Below are positions 44,321-52,569 of a stretch of 64,000 nt of DNA, piece by piece. Source of the DNA: Selaginella moellendorffii. Lineage: Eukaryota > Streptophyta > Lycopodiopsida > Selaginellales > Selaginellaceae. Numbering within the stretch: position 1 is the first letter of the stretch; the number at the start of each line of letters is the position of its first letter. The notes beneath the pieces are model-generated. The model saw only the letters and a list, made by a program, of their open reading frames with translations, was not told the DNA's origin and did no database searches. The translations under genes were made by a program, and so were the position numbers. The DNA is taken from the NCBI RefSeq assembly GCF_000143415.4, contig NW_003314282.1:759811-823810 (forward strand), given 5' to 3'.

Positions 44321-44519
44321 TGTTTAATGGTCGAGAGAGCTCGTCTTGTAGTGTATTTAGTCTTGAGCATCCGTAGACTGGAATGGAGGGCGTTCCGAGA
44401 GTCGACCTCGCAGAAAATACGTTCTTACAACGTATCTGTACATTTAGTAAATTGCGTGTGTCGGTAGGCTACAGTCCCCTGTATGCCAAAGCTGCAAAAG
44501 GTGCTGCCATGCAACACGA

Positions 44520-44600
44520 GGCAAAGACGCCACTCGGGGGATTCGAACCCCCAACCCAAAGGTTCTAGTTGTATGGCTCTAGGCAAATCTTCTAGAATAA
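44520..44600 (-). pseudogene. tRNA-like 3' half (inverted copy)
   Basis: The minus strand has AACCTTTGGGTT then GGGGGTTCGAATCCCCC (a perfect 5-bp T-stem and B box) and GAGTGGCG. No acceptable anticodon or D arm upstream. Confidence 0.4.
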
Positions 44601-44639
44601 TGAGCTCCATTTCTCACATATTTTTTCGAAACCAGATAT

Positions 44640-44890
44640 TAGCACGATTCTTATACTACCTTGGAAACTGCAACAGAGCCTCCTCGTCATGATACTTCAA
44701 GAGCATCCTGAACGTGAAGCCGATGTTATGCTTTATGCTGACAAGCACCCAATGTCCCTGTTCTTCCTAGACAAGCGTACATCAAAGGCATCACACATGT
44801 ATCTCTTCGACAAGAGACGTTTATGGAATGCACTCCTGGCGTGGATGTGATCAACAGAGCAGCACCATGGGGATAAATTTCGGCAGCGAT
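44640..44890 (+). pseudogene. Relics of the unidentified frame and of type 2 LTP
   Basis: 44690-44800 is the inverted counterpart of 27850-27740, and 44830-44885 that of the type 2 LTP signal-peptide region. Both are broken. Confidence 0.5.
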
Positions 44891-45069
44891 CCAAAGGTGG
44901 AATCTAAGAGCGGTAGACTGACATAGAAATCTGGTGGTAGCTACATGGCTTGTTGTCTAACACTTGTCTACCCGCACAAGCAAAGATCGCATCGATTCTT
45001 TGATTGGTCTTAATAAAAAAATCTTTCATTTCATTGAGTCGTGCCTTTTATATCAATATCAAAATAACA

Positions 45070-45649
45070 TCAATAGAGTGATGTCGTAAAGGAGACGGTT
45101 TGGAGAGGGCTTCCACAGTGGTATTGCTGAATGATGTCAGCTAGTGAGTTGACAAGTCGACTATCCATGGGCTTCACCAAGGGATTCCTCTGTGGTACAA
45201 GCACGAAATCATAGGTGTGGTTCCTTGCATTGAATGGATTTGGGTATGGAATGTTCTTGCTGGTGTTGGAAGGAGATACATAAGGCTCCAAAATGCTGCC
45301 CTTTACAGCTCCTGCCAAACCACAGTGATTTGTAGAGATTTGTAGACCAAAATATATATTACTTACCAGTGCTGCCGGCTGGAATGTTTGCAATCCAAAA
45401 GTTGATGTAGGGATAAACTTTATTTGATGCTACCAATGCCTTTTGATCTGCCATGACCACCGAGAAGAGACGAGTAGTGCCATTCTTCCCAAATCCTTCA
45501 ATGTCAACTGTAGGGGCAGAATCAGTGCTGCTCAATGAGACGAAGTTGCCATTCCCGACAGTGGTGGAGCCATATTGTACAAGCAAACCCACACTAACTT
45601 GAATCAGAAAGAAGCAGAGAACGAAGCAAAACACCACTGAAGTTGCCAT
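45070..45649 (-). CDS. Secreted PEBP-like protein, copy 7
   Basis: Exons 45649-45367 and 45311-45070, 174 aa. It is the same as copy 4 in every PEBP-type block, including VPQRNPL and LADIIQQYHCGSPL. TATA at 45705-45699. An intact type 1 LTP gene starts upstream, making this a complete pair. Confidence 0.85.
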
Positions 45650-45698
45650 TAAAAAATGGATTGATGAATTGATGTTTTATGTTGAGAATTTCTTTGAG

Positions 45699-45705
45699 AT
45701 TTATA
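45699..45705 (-). promoter_or_regulatory. TATA box of PEBP-like copy 7
   Basis: TATAAAT on the minus strand, 50 bases before the ATG. Confidence 0.5.
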
Positions 45706-45899
45706 CAAAAGGCCATAGTTAATTCTGTCCATGCCTTTGATAAATTGTGCAAGCTTTCTAAAATTCTAGTGAACCAAATGCTCTTAAGTTTATAATAAGA
45801 ATGGTATAGGCTGAAATTAGAAAACACCAAGAACAAACTTGCATATAAATACGTATATAACTAGAAAGTATTTGCATATAAATACATACACAACTTCCC

Positions 45900-46270
45900 T
45901 TACATGATGCCTTCACCTGCAAAGAACAAAAGCATAACAAATTTTAGTGACTACAAACACTTTGATCATAGAACTTACATTGGTAATCCTCTGGGAGCAC
46001 TACTTGACAGGACTCTACATATCTCTTCATTGTTTCTTTGGCAAGAACACCAGTAGAAGAAACAATGAGTGAACACAAGCAGTTGTGGCCTAGAACATCC
46101 ACTGCTTTGCAACAATTGACGTCGGGATGCTCAAGAACAGTGCCAGATGCCACACACGGGACGCATTCTTTGAGAAGATGAGCTCGATCGCACTGAGAAG
46201 TCCCCCAATTGGGTAAATGGCCAATTGAAACGAAGCTGAGGACAAGAAGCTGTAGTGCTTTAGAATCCAT
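45900..46270 (-). CDS. Secreted 8-cysteine lipid-transfer-like protein (type 1)
   Basis: Exons 46270-45979 and 45916-45900, 102 aa, matching the gene at 30000 in length, intron position and cysteine pattern. Signal peptide MDSKALQLLVLSFVSIGHL; NCCKAVDVLGHNCLCSLIV; the intron again splits the last cysteine codon. The upstream in-frame ATG (46297) was rejected because it is not shared by the intact copy at 30000. Its PEBP-like partner begins 251 bases downstream of the stop. Confidence 0.8.
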
Positions 46271-46639
46271 TAGAGGCAACTCCACAGGTAGCAGCAAGGA
46301 AGCCTATAACAAGTACAAACATGTGAGATTGTTTGACAAAACGAGCTACATTGTAATCAAAGTAATGGACTTTTATCGCATATGAAGATTTTTAAAATAC
46401 AAGCGAAATATTTTACTCGGACCAGTAGGAAATAAGAACCTTTGTCACTCTCTCTTAGGTTGTTGCAACTTGCTTAGTCAAACAACTGTACATTGCATGC
46501 CCAAACCCAACTTTTGCCCATAGTCTTTCGCCAATTATAGCGAAAATGGCCGAAGTGCGAAGGAAAATTGACGATCGAAGTCTCTTCCCTCGTGACCATA
46601 GCTCAGCAGATAGATAGATATTCAAGTCTTCTCTGGTCT

Positions 46640-46870
46640 CCAGCTGGGGCGATGCCGCCGACGTTGAGATGACGCCGCTCGAGGAAGGGAACGATGCCGA
46701 GGGGAGCAAGATGGAGGAAGTCGACAAACTAATTTTTTTTTTCCATTCCACCCACTAAGAACGATTTTTGCTAAGAGAAAGTTTCCGTTTAAAAGTTAGT
46801 GGATTGTTAAGTAGGGTTCTTGCTTCTACATATATTTCCCGCTAGAAAGGAAATTTTGGGCGCGGAGTGG
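46640..46870 (+). pseudogene. Duplicated 3' end of HSP90
   Basis: Matches 40893-41110: the last 25 codons of HSP90 (ending SKMEEVD, with a deletion that removes the TGA) and its 3' flank. This shows that the segment duplicated with the array reached into HSP90. Just upstream (46460-46620) is the usual unit sequence in inverted orientation. Confidence 0.85.
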
Positions 46871-46919
46871 ATTCTAGTGTCAATCCAGGAAAGAGAATGT
46901 GGCCGCTGTAGAATCAATT

Positions 46920-47420
46920 GGATCGACCGATAACAGTGAGGTGGAGGAGGCGCCGCGAGCTCCAGTGAGTGCAGTGGTGGGACTGGACCAGCTCAAGACA
47001 ACTATGGTTTCATAAGGTTGAGTTTTTTCTTTCTTTGTTCGATGATCGTGCATTTCGGATCATTCGTCCCGGTTGCTGAGCGCTCTTTCGCTCGGGCATT
47101 GGTCGCCGAGATCCCTGAGCTCGCCCAGTGGATTTGACATCGAGGCTGGGAGTAGTCATGCTGATAGACTTTACGAAATTGTATGAACAAGTCAAGGTCA
47201 AGGTGATGCTTCTACTTCGATCTGGAACTAAGCTCTTATTCTCTGTGCTTTCTTCTTCTCAGGTCTGGTACGGAGCTGGACGTCGTAGACAAGACGAGAG
47301 CAAGTATGAAGGCCTTGGAGACCGAGATAACTGTGGCGGTCCAAAGCTTCGCCAGCCTCGACAGAAGATCACGGACCAAGAAATGCTTCCGCAACTTTTG
47401 GAAAGGTACTTGCGTTTTTC
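46920..47420 (+). pseudogene. Decayed unknown gene, first copy
   Basis: Paralogous to 50190-50760. The equivalent of the frame there (SEVEEAPRAPV, FVPVAERSFARALVAEI) is interrupted here. The exon near 47280-47405 reads GPKLRQPRQKITDQEMLPQL in one frame and ALETEITVAVQSFASLDRRS in another. The family is unknown. Confidence 0.4.
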
Positions 47421-47499
47421 GTCACGGCAACTCACATCACATTGTTGTTTGGATTCGATCACAGGCTTGCCGTCATTTGGAAGAACTACTTGTCTTGCC

Positions 47500-47580
47500 A
47501 GTCGAAAGTCTTACCTCCCAACTTCTTCTTCTTCCTCTTCTTCTTTGGCCAGTTTGTCCTGGCAGCGTGAGGAGAGCATC
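47500..47580 (-). pseudogene. Copied last exon of the 51-kb gene
   Basis: Minus-strand codons for KLAKEEEEEEEVGR and the TAA correspond to the terminal exon of the gene at 50864-52107, with a shorter glutamate run. Only this tail was copied. Confidence 0.7.
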
Positions 47581-47589
47581 CTGAACGCT

Positions 47590-47945
47590 TTATGCTGACA
47601 AGCGCCCAATGTCCCTATTCTTCCTAGACAAAGCTTGTAAGAGTACATCAAAGGCATCACATGTATTCTTCGACAAGAAGAGACGTTTATGGAATGCACT
47701 CTTGGCGTGGGATTTGATCAACAAAGCCCATGGGGCTAAAACTTCTACTTAACAACGTCCAGCTCCAGCAAGTCCCGGATATTCAAGACCAGTTCAGAGC
47801 TTCCGATGAGATCCACTCGCAGATTGCACAATTACAACACATAGAATGGACTCTTGGCGTGGACGTGATCAACAGGATCATCACAAGCAGCACCATGAGG
47901 ATAAACTTCGCAAAAGAAAGATGGCCTTTTTCCATAAATGGAAAT
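47590..47945. pseudogene. Mixed relics of the repeat unit
   Basis: In order: the unidentified frame (47590-47700), a coiled-coil gene piece (47760-47830, plus, QVPDIQDQFRASDEIHSQ), and a type 2 LTP signal-peptide piece (47940-47865, minus, starting at the ATGGAAAAAGG-type codons). Confidence 0.6.
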
Positions 47946-48000
47946 TCTAGTACGTTCAATTCATTGAGTCATGCCTCTTATATCAATAAAAACAATAATA

Positions 48001-48582
48001 TCAATGGAGTGAGGTCGTGAAGGAGACGGTTTGGAGAGGGCTTCCACAGTGGTATTGCTGAACGATATCAGCTAGCGAGTTGACAAGTCGACTATCCATG
48101 GGCTTCACCAAGGGATTCCTCTGTGGTACAAGCACGAAATCATAGGTGTGGTTCCTTGCATTGAATGGATTTGGATATGGAATGTTCTTGCTGGTGTTGG
48201 AAGGAGATACATAAGGCTCCAAAATGCTGCCCTTCACAGCTCCTGTACCAAGCCACCATGACTTGTAAAGATTTGTAAACCAAAATAAATATTACTTACC
48301 AGTGCTGCCGGCTGGAATGTTTGCAATCCAAAAGTTGATGTAGGGATAAACTTTATTTGACGCTACCAATGCCTTTTGATCTGCCATGACCACCGAGAAG
48401 AGACGAGTAGTGCCATTCTTCCCAAATCCTTCAATGTCAACTGTAGGGGCTGAACCAGTGCTGCTCAATGAGACGAAGTTGCCATTCCCGACTGTGGTGG
48501 AGCCATATTGTACAAGCAAACCCACACTAACTTGAACCAGAAAGGAGCAGAGAACGAAGCAAAACACGACTGAAGTTGCCAT
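48001..48582 (-). CDS. Secreted PEBP-like protein, copy 8
   Basis: Exons 48582-48300 and 48242-48001, 174 aa. Signal peptide MATSVVFCFVLCSFLVQVSV; LSSTGSAPTVDIEGFG where copies 4-7 have LSSTDSAP; otherwise the PEBP-type blocks are unchanged. TATA at 48638-48632. It forms a complete pair with the LTP gene upstream. Confidence 0.85.
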
Positions 48583-48631
48583 TAAAAAATGGATTGATGA
48601 ATTGATGTTTTATGTTGAGAATTTCTTTGAG

Positions 48632-48638
48632 ATTTATA
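48632..48638 (-). promoter_or_regulatory. TATA box of PEBP-like copy 8
   Basis: TATAAAT on the minus strand, 50 bases before the ATG. Confidence 0.5.
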
Positions 48639-48793
48639 CAAAAGCCAAAAGTTAATTCTGTGCAAGTTTTCTAAAAATCTAGTGAACCAAATGGTCTTAA
48701 GTTTATAATAAGAATGGTACAGGTTGAAATTAAAATTCAACTTGCATAGAAATACGTATATAACTAGAAAGTATACATGTATCCATACTTACA

Positions 48794-49164
48794 TTACATG
48801 ATGCCTTCACCTGCAAAGAACAATAGCATAACAAATTTTAGTGACTACAAACACTTTGATCATAGAACTTACATTGGTAATCCTCTGGGGGCACTACTTG
48901 ACAGGACTCTACATATCTCTTCATTGTTGTTTTGGCAAGAACACCAGTAGAAGAAACAATGAGTGAACACAAGCAGTTGTGGCCGAGAGCATTCACTGCT
49001 TTGCAACAATTGACGTCGGGATGCTCAAGAACAGTGCCAGATGCCACACACGGGACGCATTCTTTGAGAAGATGAGCTCGATCGCACTGAGAAGTCCCGC
49101 AATTGGGGAAATGGCCAATTGAAACCAAGCTGAGGATAAGAAGCTGTAGTGCTTTAGAATCCAT
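48794..49164 (-). CDS. Secreted 8-cysteine lipid-transfer-like protein (type 1)
   Basis: Exons 49164-48873 and 48810-48794, 102 aa. Signal peptide MDSKALQLLILSLVSIGHF; HFPNCGTSQCDRAHLLKECV; CCKAVNALGHNCLCSLIV; TTMKRYVESCQVVPPEDYQC with the last cysteine codon split by the intron. Differs from the others by KTTMKRY and VVPPED. It is the right-most LTP of the array. Confidence 0.8.
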
Positions 49165-49319
49165 TAGAGGCAGCTCCACAGGTAGCAGCAAGGAAGCCTA
49201 GTTCTTAGCTAACAAGGAAAAACATGTGAGTTGGTTTGACAAAACGAGCTACATTGTTATCAAAGTAATGGACTTTTATCGCATATGAAGATTTTAGAAA
49301 TACAAGTTTTAGAGTTATG

Positions 49320-49530
49320 TTTTTTGATCTTTGGCAAGCTCAGCAGCTCGAGGCTCCGGAGAGCTCAGCTCAGCGCGAAGTACACGTAGCTCCAGCAGGA
49401 TCACCACTCCGTGTGCCACCAGGTTGACGTGCTGCTCCAGCAACTTCAAGATCAAGGTGAAAGGTCATATCCGTTTGTTTACAGAAGGGGTAGAGTTCCA
49501 ATTCATGTCGGTTCCAATTCGTGTTTAACA
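49320..49530 (+). pseudogene. Fragment of the coiled-coil gene
   Basis: A shortened version of the relic at 44090-44320, joined directly to the LTP upstream region; about 1.4 kb of unit sequence between them is deleted relative to the neighbouring unit. Confidence 0.65.
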
Positions 49531-49734
49531 TGATCGAGAGAGCTCGTCTTGTAGTGTATCGCCACAAACGTAGTCTTGAGCATCCATAGACTGGAATGGA
49601 GGGCGAGAGTCGACCTCGCAGAAAATACGTTCTTACAGCGTATCCGTACATTTAGTAAATGTGAATGTTGCGTGTGTCGGTAGGCTACAGTCCCCTGTAT
49701 GCCGAAGCTGCAAAAGGTGCTGCCATGCAACACA

Positions 49735-49800
49735 AGGCAAAGACGCCACTCGGGGGATTCGAACCCCCAACCCAAAGGTCCTAGTTGTATGGCTCTAGGC
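49735..49800 (-). pseudogene. tRNA-like 3' half (third copy)
   Basis: The minus strand repeats the GGGGGTTCGAATCCCCC T-arm and GAGTGGCG end with the flanks of the 44520 copy. Confidence 0.4.
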
Positions 49801-49849
49801 AAATCTTCTTTTCTCACATAGTTCATCCAGATATTAGCATGATTCTTAT

Positions 49850-50185
49850 ACTACCTTGGAAACTGCAACAGCGCCTCCTCATCATGATACTTCAAGAGCA
49901 TCCTGAACATGAAGCGGATGTTATGCTTTATGTTGACATAACATAAAGTCCAATGTCCCTGTTCTTCCTGGACAAAGCTTGTAAAGCGTACATCAAAGGC
50001 ATCACACATGTATTCTTCGACAACTGGCGTGGATGTGATCAACAAAGCAGCACCATGGGGATAAATTTCGTGAAAGAAAGATGGACTAATCGGAAGTTCT
50101 ACTTAACGACGTCCAGCTCCAGCAAGTCCCGGATATTCAAGACCAGTTCAGAGCTTCCGACGAGCTCCACTCATAGATTGCGCGA
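49850..50185. pseudogene. Mixed relics of the repeat unit
   Basis: The unidentified frame (49880-50030), a type 2 LTP remnant (50025-50090, inverted) and a coiled-coil gene piece (50105-50180). All broken. Confidence 0.5.
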
Positions 50186-50189
50186 TTAC

Positions 50190-50860
50190 AACTCATACGG
50201 CAGAATCAATTGGATCGACCGAGAACAGTGAGGTGGAGGAGGCGCCGCGAGCTCCAGTGGAGTGCAGTGGTGGGACTGGAGGCGGGCGAAGTCCAGCTCA
50301 AGAGATGTTAAGGAACTATGGTTTCATAATGATTCTTTGTTCGATGATCGTGCATCTCGGATCATTCGTCCCGGTTGCTGAGCGCTCTTTCGCTCGGGCA
50401 TTGGTCGCCGAGATCTCTGAGCTCGCCCAGTGGATTTGACATCGAGGCCGGGAGTCACGCTGGAACTTTGGATAGACTTTTTATGAACAGGATAGAAATT
50501 GTATGAACAGGTCAAGGCAATGCTTCTACTTTCGATCTGGAACTAAGCTCTTATTCTCTGTGCTTTCTTCTTCTCAGGTCTGTTACGGAGCTGGAACGAA
50601 AGCGCAGGCTTCTTCGCAACTTGGACGCTAGAGGCGCGAAGCCGACGTCGTAGACAAGATGAAGGCCTTGGAGACCGAGATAACTGTGGCGGTCCAAAGC
50701 TTCGCCAGCCTCGACAGAAGATCACGGACCAAGAAATGCTTCCGCAACTTTTGGAAAGGTACTTGCTTTTTTCTTCACGGCGACTCATATCACACTGTTG
50801 TTTGGATTCGATCACAGGCTTGCCGTCATTTGGAAGAACTGCTTGTCTTGCCAGTCGAAA
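50190..50860 (+). pseudogene. Decayed unknown gene, second copy
   Basis: A plus-strand frame open from about 50200 to 50439 reads AESIGSTENSEVEEAPRAPV and later VPVAERSFARALVAEISELA, with ACG where a start might have been. An exon-like block at 50580-50757 reads VTELERKRRLLRNLDARGA in one frame and KMKALETEITVAVQSFASLD in another before a GTACTTG donor-like site. No family recognised. It lies tail-to-tail with the 51-kb gene and is duplicated at 46920. Confidence 0.35.
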
Positions 50861-50863
50861 GTC

Positions 50864-52107
50864 TTACCTCCCAACTTCTTCTTCTTCCTCTTCCTCTTCC
50901 TCTTCTTCTTTGGCCAGTTTTTCCATCTGTTCTTCGTGCATCTCAGGTGTCCTGGAAAACCAAAAGACAGATTCTCAAGTGAGGAACCAAACAACTAGTC
51001 TACTTACCGATCATGGATGAACATCGCCAACAGCCTGTACATGTCCCTCGTTTCATCCTCCCGCCAGCACTCCAAATATTCCAAGTCGCGATCTTCTCCC
51101 GCGCTACTGCGGGCGAGCGTGGCGGCAAACTCCCTGCTCGACATCCCTCGGTTGTCAACATGCGGGAAGCGCACTCGAGCCATGCGTGCCCAGAAGCACT
51201 CCCGCTTGTCGTCTGTGAAATCCGACGGAGCCAGCTCGTACACCCTGTTGCTGGAATGCCTGAGGAGCGTAGCGTGCACCTGCACAGCCGACTCCTGGAG
51301 TAAAACATAAAACGTTGAAGGTAAAGTCGGCCTCTTGGGCAAGACAACACCACCGCCACCGCCCGATGCGTCCCAGTCTGTTTCATGCAAGAACTCACGC
51401 GTCAGCTTGCAACAAAGTTGCAACAAAGGAATTCGATCACACTCACACGACGTTTCCTGCCCGATCGCCAGCGGCAGAGCAGAGCGGCACAGCCACAGCC
51501 TCGCGTCGAGGAGGGCAAGAGCGACGTTCTCGCCGTGCGTGAGAAAGGGACACGGAGAGATTATCCGGGAGAGGATCCCGTCGGGCTCGAGAGCGCGAGA
51601 GGCATCACCTGTTTTAACAAGACCGAGCTCAGAACAAAGAAACATGCGCAGATCAATCCTACCCGAATCCAAAGGGAGGTTCAGCAAAGTGGTGGCGAAG
51701 TTCCCGACGGGGATTTCTCGGAGCAAAAAATCGAGCTCTCCATACCACTCGGCCAACTCAGGATGTTCTCCCTTGAACGCTGCGTAAGGGGTCCTCCGCT
51801 CCAGCGACTATAAACGTCGTGGGTGAGATAAACAAGAAAAAGAGAGATTGGAGCTAACCTCGGGGTAGTCCGTGCAACGCTCGGCTGCGTAGCGCTTGTC
51901 ATACCACGATTTCACGATCTCGTACAGCAAGCCTCCCTCCCTAAAGTGCAAGCAATCCCGCCGGAACGCGGTGATCACCCTCCTCATCTCGAGCGTCTCG
52001 CCAACAGCTTCCTTGAGAGCCACAGGAACTTGGGCGCCCTTTCTGGCAAACGCTCCATCCGCCATAGCCTGCTCCATAGCCGCCATAAACCCTAAAAATC
52101 CGCCCAT
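50864..52107 (-). CDS. Uncharacterised three-exon plant protein with acidic tail
   Basis: Exons 52107-51859, 51807-51008 and 50951-50864 join in frame to 378 aa. I do not recognise the family. The N-terminus is mostly helical (AMEQAMADGAFARKGAQVPV, ALKEAVGETLEMRRVITAF). The middle has DSGRIDLRMFLCSELGLVK, VALALLDARLWLCRSALPLA and STFYVLLQESAVQVHATLLR. The short last exon encodes PEMHEEQMEKLAKEEE, a run of about eleven glutamates, and VGR-stop. No signal peptide or membrane span is seen. ATG 52107 opens the frame; ATG 52086 (MAAMEQ) is an equally plausible start. It is divergent from the beta-galactosidase, 462 bases away, so the two may share promoter DNA. Its last exon was copied to 47500. 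Confidence 0.7.
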
Positions 52108-52569
52108 TTGCCCATTTTATAGGGCTCTTGACAAGAATATTCGTTAAGGGGAAAAAATATTCTCTAGGGTTTTAGAATGTTGGCGCGCATTCCAAGCATG
52201 CTAGGGTTCTTGAGCGCCGGGGAATAGATTCTCAAGCACAGGGTTCCCTCGATGCAATCGCGCCTCCGTCCTGACAGAATAGGGGATTTTTGTACCGGTG
52301 TCGCCAATATTTCCGCTGTCGGGCAGCGATGTTTCTTCTGGCGCCGCTGCCATCGATGCGAGTATCCCCGCTCAAGCCAAGAGGTGTGATTGCGTGATCC
52401 AAAATGCGTGTCTTGATCGACAGTTTCAGGAGAGCGAGCGATACCGACAAGGGCTATCCATGGAAAACTCAGGCCAACAGATACGACACGATGGTCACAA
52501 GTCAAGCGTTGGCAGAGTTTTCGCAGTTAAGATCGGCCCTCGGCAGCTCCAGGACGAAGAAAGGAGAAA

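Larger units (their letters stand above)
41225..44890 (-). repeat. Right arm of the large inverted repeat around HSP90
   Basis: Mirrors 31270-37410 without the 2.7-kb insertion. In reverse order: shared tail, PEBP-like gene, LTP, unit upstream region, coiled-coil relic, tRNA-like piece, unidentified frame, type 2 LTP relic. Confidence 0.7.
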
